Positions 15,441 to 24,328 of a stretch of 26,443 nucleotides of DNA are shown here, piece after piece; the first letter of the stretch is position 1, and the number at the start of each line of letters is the position of its first letter. Source of the DNA: a virus; the IMG/VR virus record IMGVR_UViG_3300010885_028428, positions 1 through 26,443 of that record; one strand, 5' to 3'. The notes beneath the pieces were generated by a model. The model saw only the letters and a list, made by a program, of their open reading frames with translations. It was not told the origin of the DNA and ran no database searches. The position numbers were made by a program, and so were the translations under genes.

Positions 15441-15456
15441 GTATTATTATATATAG
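15438..15456 (+). promoter_or_regulatory. Putative late promoter (ejection operon)
   Basis: TTTGTATTATTATATATAG, identical over 19 bases to 9161-9179. It starts inside the T-tract of the terminator and lies 26 bases upstream of the 49-aa gene start. It probably drives the internal virion protein genes through 26116. Confidence 0.65.
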
Positions 15457-15482
15457 AAGCAATCTAACCCTAAGGAGTTACC

Positions 15483-15632
15483 ATGCACGGCCAACAAACA
15501 ATGAAGTACCTCAACGACAAAGCGGTAGCTGATGCTATTATGAAAAAACAAGCTCAGGCCCCAATTGACCCCGCTTTCCAAAAAGCTGTTGAAGAGGCCC
15601 TCGCCGCTCGCGTAAAAAACATTACGCAGTAA
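15483..15632 (+). CDS. Small helical protein (49 aa)
   Basis: A 49-residue protein of unknown function, the first gene behind the fourth promoter motif. Its start has a strong CTAAGGAGTTACC ribosome-binding site. The sequence is highly helical and charged (KYLNDKAVADAIMKKQ, FQKAVEEALAARVKN), without Cys, membrane segment or signal. Its TAA abuts the ATG of the next gene, so the reading frame is likely translated. It could be a small scaffold or chaperone for the internal proteins, but nothing in the sequence proves this. Confidence 0.75.
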   Translation: MHGQQTMKYLNDKAVADAIMKKQAQAPIDPAFQKAVEEALAARVKNITQ

Positions 15633-16130
15633 ATGTCGTCTTTTGTAGACTCAAAAACCCGCAAGTTATCTACCGAAGAGATAATTGCAATCGCTGCCAA
15701 AGAAATTGGCGGTAAGTACACGCCTGAGCAAATTAAGGCGAGTCTTACCGCTGAGGCATACGAGATGAAGGGCTTGATGCTACAAGAAGGAAATACTATA
15801 TTTGTGGTACACCCATCAGCACAGATGCGCGGTGTTGCCGTATTTCGTGCGTTAAACGCAGACACCATGCCAAACTATTTAAAGAACAGCCTAGTGTTTA
15901 CCAAGGCTATTGGGTTGGCTGGTTTTAAATACATTGTTACTACGTTTGAAGAGCCATCACTACTTAATATTTTTAAGTACGTTAAACGCAACCAACCATT
16001 TCCTGGTATGGGCTACGCCGTTGAGAAATCAAAAGACGGCACTAAGTTTAGGGTAACCGTAAATTTAGGTAAAACGGACGCTGGTGGTTTACCAGATCAA
16101 GGAGTCCCTCAACCCCCTGGAGCGCTATAA
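15633..16130 (+). CDS. Putative GNAT-like internal virion protein (T7 gp13 position)
   Basis: A 165-residue protein. The N-terminal helices (STEEIIAIAAKEIGG, TPEQIKASLTAEAYEMKG) precede an alpha/beta region (GNTIFVVHPSAQMRGVAVFRA, LVFTKAIGLAGFKYIVTTFE, LLNIFKYVKRNQPFPGMGY) that resembles acetyltransferase (GNAT) folds, in which GMGY would be the final strand. T7 gp13 is also a GNAT-like protein beside internal-core genes, and this gene is directly upstream of the largest internal-protein gene. Catalytic acetylation is not established, and no clear acetyl-CoA P-loop (Q/RxxGxG/A) is visible. It overlaps the next gene at TAATG. Confidence 0.5.
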   Translation: MSSFVDSKTRKLSTEEIIAIAAKEIGGKYTPEQIKASLTAEAYEMKGLMLQEGNTIFVVHPSAQMRGVAVFRALNADTMPNYLKNSLVFTKAIGLAGFKYIVTTFEEPSLLNIFKYVKRNQPFPGMGYAVEKSKDGTKFRVTVNLGKTDAGGLPDQGVPQPPGAL

Positions 16131-19100
16131 TGGGTGGCGTAGTAGACTTCGTAAGTGATGTATTTGAGGGCGCTGGCGATTTTGTAGGCGACGTCATTGA
16201 ATCCGTTGGTGATATTGCTGTAGATGTTGTAAGGGAAGTTGGCAACGCGGTAGTATCAATTGGCGAAGAAGCAGGAAAAATTGCCCAGGCCGCAATTAAT
16301 GATCCAATCGGGACCATTGCTAAAGTGGCAGCGGTTGCAACACAACAGTACTGGGCGCTACCACTAATCTCCGCGGCAACGGTAGTCGCGAGTGGTGGTG
16401 ACTTAATGCAGGCGGCGCTTGCCGCTGGTATCTCGTATACTGGTATGGAAATTGCAAGTGGCCTTACAGATTATTTAGCTGGACCAGCGTTTGACAGCGT
16501 CGCCAGTATGGCTGCACAAGATGCCGTAGCCTTATCGGCACAAGGCCTTAGCGCCGGACAAATCGCTGAGGTATTAGGTCAGTCGTATCAATTAGGCTCA
16601 AGCGTCGCAGGCAGTATGGCCGCGGCGGCTGCAGCGGGCATACCGGCGTCAACGGTGGCTACGGCCTACGCTGGCGCATTTGGTGAGCAGCTTAACGGTG
16701 TAATGACCACTGCATCACAGAAGATTTTACAGGGCGCGGCTGGTAACGGCGTTGCCAACGCGGCCATGACTATTGCACGTGGCGGCGATCCCACAGAGGC
16801 ATTGATCTCCAGTTTAACCGGCGCAGCTGGTACTGTTGTAGGTGGTAATGCAAATATTGGTTTAAGAGAGCTTGGCGCAAACGCGGCAGTCTCCAATGTG
16901 CTAAGTGCCACTGCAGGCGCTGCTACAAAAGGTTTATTATCTGGCCAAGATTTTACCACGGCGACAGGTAGTGCATTAATTAATAACATCATTAACACGA
17001 CCTTGTCAGAATCTGGCAAGGCAATTAAAAATTCAGAGTTTGCTCAAGGCGTTAAAAATCAATTTAATAGTTTGATTGAGGGGGCAAAAGGTTTCCTTGA
17101 CTCGTCATCCGAGACAGCCAAGGCAGAGAATGCAAAGTTATTAGAGTTATCTCGTGAAAACGAGGGAATCATTACCCAAGCAAAATCTATACAAGATGAA
17201 GCTGAAGACTACAGAACAAACACACTAACCCCAGCGCAACAGGCCGCAGAAAAAGCGTATGAAGTGGCTATGGGCTCGTACGATGAGTATAAGTTGGTAA
17301 CTGACAAGTTTGGTGATTTGGTTACGCGGTATGATCAAGCTAAGGCCGCCGGCAATACAGCACTAGCGAACCAATTAGCCGATGAGGCAAACGCGCTTAT
17401 ACCAGACATCAATACAAAGACAGCAACGTATAATTCAGACTTTAATGCTTACGATGCCGCCAAAAATGATTTTGCTGCCAAGAACGATACGTTCACTGGT
17501 TATGCAAACAAACTGACAGAATTAAACACCAAGTACTTAGAAATTAACAATCGCGCAAACGAACAAGCTAAAGTAGTTGAGTCTGCGGCAACGACGTTTG
17601 AAGAGGCTAGGTCTCAGTTTGAAAACAGTGTCAAGCAAGTAATTGCAGACACCGAGACAGCACAAAATACAATTGCAGACTATTCTACCGATGCGCAAAA
17701 AGCATTTGAGCGCTCGTTTGCCTCTGGTAAGACAGCACTTGAAGCCGCAGATTTTGCGGGTGAATTAAATAGCCAGTCCGGCACAGCACAAAAAGCATTT
17801 AACCAGGCATTTGACCAGGGGCTTGATGTACAAGATGCCTTTGAATTGTCTCAGCAAATTAATGCGATGCCTAAGACAGCTCAAAACTATTATGAGTTTG
17901 CGACGTCGTTTGGTTTAAAACCAACTGATGCCGCTGGTATTGTTGCCGATGTCTCTGGCATGAGCAACGTGGCACAGCAAGTGTTCTTTGATAACCTGGC
18001 ACAAAAGTATGACACTGAAGCTGCCCTGTCTGCCGCCCAAAACGTAAACAGCTTAAATGCCGCCCAGCAAAGTACATACTTTAACGCCAAGTTAAATGGC
18101 CTTGATCCTGAGTTAGCTATGAACGCCGCAAAAGAAGTAGGCGGTCTATCAAGGGATCAGCAAAATACATACATTAACAATCTACGTAATGGTGTAGACC
18201 CCCAAACAGCTAAGTTTTTAGCAGCGTTACAATTGGATAAGACGGCCGCAACAGATCCAAACCAGGCTAATCTTGGAGCATTTAAAACCCAAGACGCTAA
18301 AGACGCGTATAACTTGTATATTGCTGCCGGTCAAGATATGGCTACGGCAAAGGCTATTGCACAAGGAATTGATGATGCGGCTGCAGCGCAGGGAACAGGC
18401 TCACAAGTAGCCGGAACTGGATCAGCAGCTCCATTTGTTCCGTTTAGTGAGTTATCTCAAGTGTACCCACCACGCGGAACAGAAACAGAACTTGGTGCAA
18501 GTGGGGATACTGGACAAATTGGTGTAAGCGGTGAAAAACCTGTGGGTGTTTTAACCCAGGCTGAAATTGATCAGTACCGCAAAGAAGGAATTTCGGAAGA
18601 GGATATTCAAAAAGCAATTGGCCAGTATGGCATGGCTCCAGTAGATATTCCAAATCAAAATCCTGTGGTGCAAGATTTAATTAATTCACTATTCACTGGC
18701 CCAAAGCCAGTTAAGACTGCAGCCACACCAACACCAAATGTACCAACAACACCAGGTACTTCTACAACACCCGGCGCGACTACAACACCAGGTACTGTAC
18801 CAAGCACCGGCACTAATACAACCGGCACGGCGACCAACACCACAGGCACACCAGGGACAGCATCAACAACCAGCGGTGGATCGACAACCGGAGAGGCCCC
18901 ATCGGGCGGAACCGGAACCGGAGAAGCTCCTACCGGCGGCGCAACACCCGGCACTGGCACCGGCGCTGGCGGTACTGGAACAGCTGGCACCGGAACGACT
19001 GGCACAGGCACTGGCGGGGGTGGTACAGGCGGTGGCGGTGCCGGTGGAGGTGGCGGCGGCGGCGGTTATGGCAACTGGGCTGCGGTATACGGCGGTCAAG

Positions 19101-19696
19101 ATCAATACGGCGGCATTAAAAATTTAACACCAGGACTGACAGAAAGAATGGACTATAATTTATCTGGTTTACCAACCGACATTAACACAAATAATCCTAT
19201 GATGGAAGTTCCTGAATTTTCAACAGGGGGAACCACCACATACAATCCGTTTTCTACAAAAGATGCACAGGGAAGTGGGATTAGTGGTTCTTTGGCTCCT
19301 GGCTTAAGCAAAGCACAAATTAACTACATTTTAACTGGCTTGCCTGGCAACAATGTATCAGTACCTGGTAAGGCTGAGGGTGGCTCGATCGAAGGACACA
19401 ACCCAGAGTTTTACTCAGAGGGTGGATTGAGCTCGATGGAGAATCGCTACGTTGAAGGTGAAGGTGATGGTACAAGCGATTCTGTTCCAGCGATGTTGGC
19501 TAACGGTGAGTTTGTAATCCCAGCGGATGTAGTATCAAAAATTGGTAATGGTAGCAACGAGGCAGGCGCTGGTGTATTAGATCAGTTCTTAGTAGAAATC
19601 AGAAAACATGCGCATTCTAACGGTGAGAAATTACCGCCAGAAAGCAAGGGCCCCTTGGGCTATTTATTAGATGCAAAACGTAAGGTAAAGGCATAA
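16130..19696 (+). CDS. Large internal/ejected virion protein with 31-residue helical repeats
   Basis: A 1188-residue protein. The N-terminal third is Ala/Gly-rich with amphipathic helices, possibly membrane-active (VDFVSDVFEGAGDFVGDVI; an Ala-rich stretch near 160-190). Residues about 330-515 are long charged coiled-coil helices. Residues 519-704 are six consecutive 31-residue repeats with AQ near the start and a G-x-D turn. Residues about 858-980 are a Pro/Thr/Gly linker ending in poly-Gly. A domain with GGSIEGH and EGGLS motifs follows, then SVPAMLANGEFVIPADVV, a pattern common at the C-termini of large phage virion proteins, and a helical basic tail. Large size, location and composition suggest a channel-forming ejection protein like T7 gp15/gp16 or P22 gp16/gp20. 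No enzyme domain was found. Confidence 0.75.
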   Translation: MGGVVDFVSDVFEGAGDFVGDVIESVGDIAVDVVREVGNAVVSIGEEAGKIAQAAINDPIGTIAKVAAVATQQYWALPLISAATVVASGGDLMQAALAAGISYTGMEIASGLTDYLAGPAFDSVASMAAQDAVALSAQGLSAGQIAEVLGQSYQLGSSVAGSMAAAAAAGIPASTVATAYAGAFGEQLNGVMTTASQKILQGAAGNGVANAAMTIARGGDPTEALISSLTGAAGTVVGGNANIGLRELGANAAVSNVLSATAGAATKGLLSGQDFTTATGSALINNIINTTLSESGKAIKNSEFAQGVKNQFNSLIEGAKGFLDSSSETAKAENAKLLELSRENEGIITQAKSIQDEAEDYRTNTLTPAQQAAEKAYEVAMGSYDEYKLVTDKFGDLVTRYDQAKAAGNTALANQLADEANALIPDINTKTATYNSDFNAYDAAKNDFAAKNDTFTGYANKLTELNTKYLEINNRANEQAKVVESAATTFEEARSQFENSVKQVIADTETAQNTIADYSTDAQKAFERSFASGKTALEAADFAGELNSQSGTAQKAFNQAFDQGLDVQDAFELSQQINAMPKTAQNYYEFATSFGLKPTDAAGIVADVSGMSNVAQQVFFDNLAQKYDTEAALSAAQNVNSLNAAQQSTYFNAKLNGLDPELAMNAAKEVGGLSRDQQNTYINNLRNGVDPQTAKFLAALQLDKTAATDPNQANLGAFKTQDAKDAYNLYIAAGQDMATAKAIAQGIDDAAAAQGTGSQVAGTGSAAPFVPFSELSQVYPPRGTETELGASGDTGQIGVSGEKPVGVLTQAEIDQYRKEGISEEDIQKAIGQYGMAPVDIPNQNPVVQDLINSLFTGPKPVKTAATPTPNVPTTPGTSTTPGATTTPGTVPSTGTNTTGTATNTTGTPGTASTTSGGSTTGEAPSGGTGTGEAPTGGATPGTGTGAGGTGTAGTGTTGTGTGGGGTGGGGAGGGGGGGGYGNWAAVYGGQDQYGGIKNLTPGLTERMDYNLSGLPTDINTNNPMMEVPEFSTGGTTTYNPFSTKDAQGSGISGSLAPGLSKAQINYILTGLPGNNVSVPGKAEGGSIEGHNPEFYSEGGLSSMENRYVEGEGDGTSDSVPAMLANGEFVIPADVVSKIGNGSNEAGAGVLDQFLVEIRKHAHSNGEKLPPESKGPLGYLLDAKRKVKA
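17684..18241 (+). repeat. Six 31-residue helical repeats
   Basis: Codes for residues 519-704 of the large virion protein. Repeats start at S519, S550, P581, S612, N643 and S674. Each has the form x-x-x-[AQ]-Q-x-x-[FY/x]-x8-G/K-x-[DK]-x-x-x-A-x-x-x-A-x6. The period is exactly 31 residues with no gaps across the array. A weaker seventh unit (TQDAKDAYNLYIAAGQDM) follows. Confidence 0.85.
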
Positions 19697-19698
19697 TC

Positions 19699-20568
19699 AT
19701 GGCTGGCTTAAATAATATTATTACCAACACAGCTCAGCAGCAGACAACGCTGCCGTCTTGGTTTGACACTGCGCAGCAGAACGTCGTCAGCCAGGCTGGT
19801 CAGGCATTCGGTGCCGCGCCCGCCCCACAACAGACCGTCGCACAGAACGCAGTTAACCAGTTGCAAGGTCCTAACAACGCCTTTAACCAGGCCTCCGGTA
19901 CCTTGCAAAACATTGCGACTGGCGCAGCCAATCCGTTTATTACCAACCCAACCACCGGCCAAGTAACTCCAAATACTGGCACGGCACTGGGTGGTTTATT
20001 TCAAGCACAAAACCAGCAGCTGCAACAACTCATGCCAAACGTTACAGCTCCTGTCGAGGGCGCTAATATTGGCTCTGGTCAATTTGGTAGCTTGCGCGGT
20101 CAGACAGCTGTCAACAAGGCCATGGGTGATGCCCAGGCTCAGTTAGCCGCACAGCAAATGCAGGCCGCATTGACAAACCAAGCAACTGGCGTAAACGCAG
20201 CTCAAGGTGTTGGTAACTTAGAGCAGCAAGAAATTAATAACCTTTTATCTGTTGGTCAGTACGAGCAAGCCTCGCCGTTCACTAATGTATCAAACTATGG
20301 TAAAGTACTTGGTGGTATTCAGGCACCAACTACTGTATCTAACCAGACACAATTGTCGCCACTTAACCAAGTCGGCGGTTTGATTGCCGCTCTTGGTGGC
20401 ACAAGTTCCGGCACTGGTATTTTAAACAGTCTGGGAGTTGGCGGCCTAAATAGCATTTTCAACAGTATTAGTAATGCGTTTAGGGGATCACCAACCTACA
20501 CTGGCCCAAGCTACGGAACTAATCCTGATTTTGATAATAGCTTTTTTGACACAAATTCTTACGATTAA
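19699..20568 (+). CDS. Internal virion protein (T7 gp14-like context)
   Basis: A 289-residue Gln/Ala/Asn-rich protein. The N-terminus (LPSWFDTAQQNVVSQAG) and central motif (GSGQFGSLRGQTAVNKAMGDAQAQLAAQQ, followed by NLEQQEINNLLSVG and FTNVSNYGKVLGGI) are common in small ejection proteins of podoviruses. The stretch from about 225 to 260 (VGGLIAALGGTSSG, GILNSLGVGGLNSIF) is Gly-rich and hydrophobic and might insert into membrane. The position between the 1188-aa protein and the transglycosylase is like T7 gp14 among gp13-gp16, suggesting part of the ejectosome. It starts 2 bases after the previous stop. No enzyme motif is visible. Confidence 0.65.
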   Translation: MAGLNNIITNTAQQQTTLPSWFDTAQQNVVSQAGQAFGAAPAPQQTVAQNAVNQLQGPNNAFNQASGTLQNIATGAANPFITNPTTGQVTPNTGTALGGLFQAQNQQLQQLMPNVTAPVEGANIGSGQFGSLRGQTAVNKAMGDAQAQLAAQQMQAALTNQATGVNAAQGVGNLEQQEINNLLSVGQYEQASPFTNVSNYGKVLGGIQAPTTVSNQTQLSPLNQVGGLIAALGGTSSGTGILNSLGVGGLNSIFNSISNAFRGSPTYTGPSYGTNPDFDNSFFDTNSYD

Positions 20569-20576
20569 GGTAGACT

Positions 20577-22661
20577 ATGTCACCACTTGAAACCTTAAAA
20601 ACATTGCCACCAGATGAAGAGACCCCTGTTAGTGCCCCTTTAGCAACCGGAACACCAGTTGCTGCTAAGGGACCGTACGCTCTTCCAAGTGGCAAAAGTG
20701 CCGTAGGCGTAGATCCTAGCCTGTTAGAGAACATGCAAAAGCTGATCGCTGACCGTGAAAAGCAAAAAGGTAGTTTTTTGGAGTCACTAAAAGACGCTAA
20801 CGCGTGGTGGTCCGGCGGCGCTGCGGGTCCCGGTGAGGCATTGCGTGCTCGTGCCAAGGAACGTGAAGAGCAAGAAGCTACTACGTTTGGCATGAAGAGC
20901 CAGATTGCTCAGTACAAAGCACAACAGGATTTAGCACAAAAGACACAACAAGATGTATTAGGCGCTCTTGGTGGTGGATCTAGCGCTCCAGGTGCTGGTG
21001 GCGGCTTTGGTACACAAATTGATCCTGCTATGGCCCAGCAGATTCGTGATCTAGCCCAGACAGATCCTGCAGCTGCTCGTAAGTTATTGCAAGATCACAC
21101 TAAGAAAATGGCCGAAATTACTGCGGCTGCTCGTTTGAATAAAGATTCTTACGCTAAGGTTATTGAGGTACGTACTGCAGACGGTAAACTTGAAAATGTA
21201 TCGTTAATGGAATTGCTTGGCAATCCACAGAAGTACCAACCAACAGAAAAAGGCGCGCCAATTGTCACTCAGATGACTGGCGGCATAACACCAGAAAACA
21301 TTAGAACCGTTGAGAGCGGTGGTCGTCCTGATGCAGTTAGCCCTAAAGGCGCTGAAGGTGTTATGCAGGTCATGCCTAACACACAGACAAACCCTGGGTT
21401 TGGTGTGGCTCCTGCTAAAGATAAGAGTCCACAAGAGCTCGAGCGTGTTGGTCGTGACTACTACGCGGCTATGCAAAATAAGTATGGCCACGATACCCTC
21501 GCGGCTATTGCATACAATATGGGTCCAGGTAAGACAGACGCATGGCTCAAAGCCGGTGCTGACTTTAACAAGCTGCCCGCAGAGACGCAGGCATACATTG
21601 GTAAAGTTAATTTGGCTAATGCGATGCAGACAAGACAGGCGCCTGCTGCCGCTGCGGCGCCAGTGGCAACGACGCCCGCTACAAGTGCAGTTAGCCCTGC
21701 AGCAGGTCCTTCAGCACTTCCAACAGTCTCGCCACTACCTAAGTTAGGTTTGCCAGATCAGCCAGACAACTTCCCAGTTGTCGCAGGTGAAGAGAAACAG
21801 GCTGTGACATTGCCAACAGCTGCTCCTGCTCCAGCACCTGTAGCGGCTCCTGCGGCTCCTCGTGCTCCGACCACTCCTGTTGCGCAAAAAACAATTCCTG
21901 AATTACGCGCCGAGCAAGCAGCTAACGCTGAGTTCCAAAAAGAAGCGGCCACTGGTGCTGGTAAAAATATTGCAAAACAGCAAGAAGAGTTTGAGGCAAA
22001 TACTAGCGCAACGAACGTCATTGAAAAGCGCGCGGCTAACCAGCGTATTATTGATCTGGTTATGGGCTCGCCTAACAGCGTTGGCCTCTTAGAAAAACCA
22101 GGTATGGGAGCTGCACTGGCTACCTTGGCTAAGAATGGTCTGAACACACCATCTGGCGCAATTGGCGTACAAGAGCTGGAAGACGCATTAGTAAAAGTAA
22201 TGCCTGGCACCGATCAGAAGACCATCAACGCACGTAACGAGATTAAGCAGAACTTGGCCCGTGGTGAGTTAGAGGCCAGTAAGTTAGCACAAGGTCAGGG
22301 CGCGGTCTCAGACTTTGAGCGTAGATTATTTGCTAAGGTATCTGGCTCCACAGCAGATACTCCTGAGCTGTTAATCAAGCGTCAGATGGCTTTGGTTGCT
22401 AGAGAAAACTTAAACGAGAAATTAGGCAGACTGTGGGGTGAAGAACAAACCTCCGGTAAGGCTCCAAATTTTGCTCAGTTTAAAAATAACCCAGAGCGTC
22501 GTAGGCTCATTGCAGAATACGACAAAGAACTAAATGAGATTTTAGCTAAAGAGATTAACATTCCAAAGAGTGGCGCAGCAAAACCAGCTATTCCAAAGTA
22601 CGACGCAGCAAAAGAAACTCGTTATCAACAGTGGAAACAATCCCAGGGAACTAAGCAATGA
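20577..22661 (+). CDS. Virion-associated lytic transglycosylase (SLT domain)
   Basis: A 694-residue protein. Residues about 240-345 are an SLT/Slt70-type lytic transglycosylase domain: catalytic E246 in RTVESGGRPDAVSPKGAEG, then GVMQVMP and AIAYNMGPG, all canonical. It should cleave the glycan strand with formation of a 1,6-anhydro end, locally opening the wall during DNA ejection, as T7 gp16 does. The N-terminal 240 residues are charged and helical. Residues about 350-450 are an Ala/Pro-rich linker, followed by a helical C-terminal domain. It begins 8 bases after the previous stop, preceded by AAGG, and overlaps the next start by ATGA. This lies in the internal-protein operon, not the lysis cassette, in agreement with an entry role. 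Confidence 0.85.
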   Translation: MSPLETLKTLPPDEETPVSAPLATGTPVAAKGPYALPSGKSAVGVDPSLLENMQKLIADREKQKGSFLESLKDANAWWSGGAAGPGEALRARAKEREEQEATTFGMKSQIAQYKAQQDLAQKTQQDVLGALGGGSSAPGAGGGFGTQIDPAMAQQIRDLAQTDPAAARKLLQDHTKKMAEITAAARLNKDSYAKVIEVRTADGKLENVSLMELLGNPQKYQPTEKGAPIVTQMTGGITPENIRTVESGGRPDAVSPKGAEGVMQVMPNTQTNPGFGVAPAKDKSPQELERVGRDYYAAMQNKYGHDTLAAIAYNMGPGKTDAWLKAGADFNKLPAETQAYIGKVNLANAMQTRQAPAAAAAPVATTPATSAVSPAAGPSALPTVSPLPKLGLPDQPDNFPVVAGEEKQAVTLPTAAPAPAPVAAPAAPRAPTTPVAQKTIPELRAEQAANAEFQKEAATGAGKNIAKQQEEFEANTSATNVIEKRAANQRIIDLVMGSPNSVGLLEKPGMGAALATLAKNGLNTPSGAIGVQELEDALVKVMPGTDQKTINARNEIKQNLARGELEASKLAQGQGAVSDFERRLFAKVSGSTADTPELLIKRQMALVARENLNEKLGRLWGEEQTSGKAPNFAQFKNNPERRRLIAEYDKELNEILAKEINIPKSGAAKPAIPKYDAAKETRYQQWKQSQGTKQ

Positions 22662-24328
22662 CAGAGCAAGAAGAGTTTGAGTTTCGTCAAAGACTAGAGC
22701 GAGAGCAAGAGCAGGCTGCTTCAGGAGTTGGCAGCAGCGCTCAAGTTGACCAAGTTAACCCACTGTACGGTGTTGCTGGCGGCGCGTTTGCCGGTCAAAT
22801 TCTAGGACCTGCTATTAACAAGGGCGTTGAGGCTGTTCGTAGCGGCGCCCCAGGTGCCGCGGCGACTCCAGGTGCTGCAAGTGGTGCATCCCCCGGTCAA
22901 AAGTTTGCTGCAAAGACAGGCTACGGCTCTGGTACAGGTTTTACTGTAGAGGAAGTCGTAGAGCACAAAAAAGCCCAAGAGAAGCCGATCGGAAAAGGTA
23001 AAATAACCAGCAAGATTCCTGGTAATTCACCAATGAACGTGGATCGCATGCTGCAGTTAGAAGCCGCACAGAAGGCTGAGGCGGCGCGCAGAGCGGCTGC
23101 CTTAGGTCAGGGTGCCTCTTCTCTTCCGGCGCCTGTACAGGCCGCTGGTCGCTTCATAGGCGGTGCTGCGCAGTCTGGTGTCACACCATATGTTGGCCGT
23201 GGCGTAGCTGGTGCAGGTGCTGGCTTTCAAGGTGTTGACGCATACAATCGATTCCAAAAGGGCGACTACCCAGGCGCCGCTATTAGTGGTCTAGGCGCGC
23301 TTGGCTCTGCCGCGTCGTTTATACCTACCCCAGTGACTCGAATTGGTGGTCCTGCAATTGGTGTCGGCGCTGAGCTGCTGAACCAGTACCTTGACAGCCT
23401 AAAGAAAAAAGTAGAGGGGATGGATCAACCAGCCGCCGCTCCTGCTCCCGTACAGGGACCACTAAGTCAGCCAGCGCCGCAAGGCATGGCTAAGGGTGGG
23501 GAGGTTTTAAAGCAATTAAAAAAGTTAAACCTCGCCGACTTAGAAGGTAAGACACTGTTAGGTACAATGTCTGACCGCACTAAGGTAGGCGGGGGATTAA
23601 AAGGTGGTCCAATGTTCCCAACCGTGCATGAAGGTGCCGCATGGGCTATGGATGCCCCCGGAGCCGCTACACGTCTTTTGAAGGCCATGCACACAGCTGG
23701 TGGTCCAGATCAGACAGTAGTTGCTCCTATGCTAATGTCCACTGGAGCCCATCGTTCAAACCGTGATGTATCTAAAATGGCGGTTGATCAATTCCAAAAG
23801 AATTTCCAAGGTGGTGGTTTTTCACCAGAGCGTTTAAAAGAAATTGAAGAGCGCATTCGTATCATTAAAGGTTTGCAAGAGCACCCTGGTATGATGGATG
23901 AAAACGCTGCTAAGATTATGGACAAGCTAACGTTTGCTCAACGTAAAGAATTAGTTGACGTTTTGGGTTCTAAGCCAAAGCAAGCAATGGCTTTGGATCT
24001 GCAAAAGTTACTGCGCGAAACCACAGAGCCAGGTTTACAAGAAGCTCCACTGGGTGCAATTGGTCCATCGGTATTTAAGCTATCCGGCGAGCGTTCTATC
24101 AATCCATCTTTGCATGGATCGTATAGTCACATTCTGCACGGTGAGCCTGTAGGCGCAATTGATCCTATTCCACGTGAGTTCTTATTCCGTGATTTGGAAT
24201 CTAAAGCAATGAAAGAATTAGGTCGTCCGTTGTCTGATTATAATTACCGCACATCAGTTGGCACACCATCACAACTAATTGATGATAAACTGTTACGGTC
24301 TTTAGAAGAACTAGGATACTTGAAATAA
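22658..24328 (+). CDS. Polyvalent-protein-like virion protein
   Basis: A 556-residue protein. The N-terminus is an acidic charged helix (EQEEFEFRQRLEREQEQ). Residues about 35-270 are Gly/Ala-rich (VAGGAFAGQILGPAINKG, GAGAGFQGVDAYNRF, AISGLGALGSAASFI), as in membrane-interacting ejection proteins. A linker ends at MAKGGEV (residues 277-283), after which a compact domain follows (LLGTMSDRTKVGG, GGPMFPTVHEGAAWAMD, VVAPMLMSTGAHRSN, SVFKLSGERSINPSLHG, HILHGEP). I think this C-terminal domain resembles one found in large phage polyvalent proteins, whose activity I do not know. It starts in an ATGA overlap with the transglycosylase and abuts the ART-like gene. It may be ejected into the host with the other internal proteins, which is inferred. 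Confidence 0.6.
   Translation: MTEQEEFEFRQRLEREQEQAASGVGSSAQVDQVNPLYGVAGGAFAGQILGPAINKGVEAVRSGAPGAAATPGAASGASPGQKFAAKTGYGSGTGFTVEEVVEHKKAQEKPIGKGKITSKIPGNSPMNVDRMLQLEAAQKAEAARRAAALGQGASSLPAPVQAAGRFIGGAAQSGVTPYVGRGVAGAGAGFQGVDAYNRFQKGDYPGAAISGLGALGSAASFIPTPVTRIGGPAIGVGAELLNQYLDSLKKKVEGMDQPAAAPAPVQGPLSQPAPQGMAKGGEVLKQLKKLNLADLEGKTLLGTMSDRTKVGGGLKGGPMFPTVHEGAAWAMDAPGAATRLLKAMHTAGGPDQTVVAPMLMSTGAHRSNRDVSKMAVDQFQKNFQGGGFSPERLKEIEERIRIIKGLQEHPGMMDENAAKIMDKLTFAQRKELVDVLGSKPKQAMALDLQKLLRETTEPGLQEAPLGAIGPSVFKLSGERSINPSLHGSYSHILHGEPVGAIDPIPREFLFRDLESKAMKELGRPLSDYNYRTSVGTPSQLIDDKLLRSLEELGYLK

Noticed and set aside
16130-19696. Large protein considered as a siphovirus tape measure
   Set aside because: It is surrounded by short-tail connector and ejection genes, with no tube, sheath or tail-assembly chaperone genes nearby. 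The LANGEFVIPADV motif alone is not specific to tape measures.
11386-21266. Identical 14-base stretch GGCGCGCCAATTGT at about 11386 and 21253
   Set aside because: Both copies encode G-A-P-I-V in unrelated proteins, with no extended similarity around them; probably coincidence.
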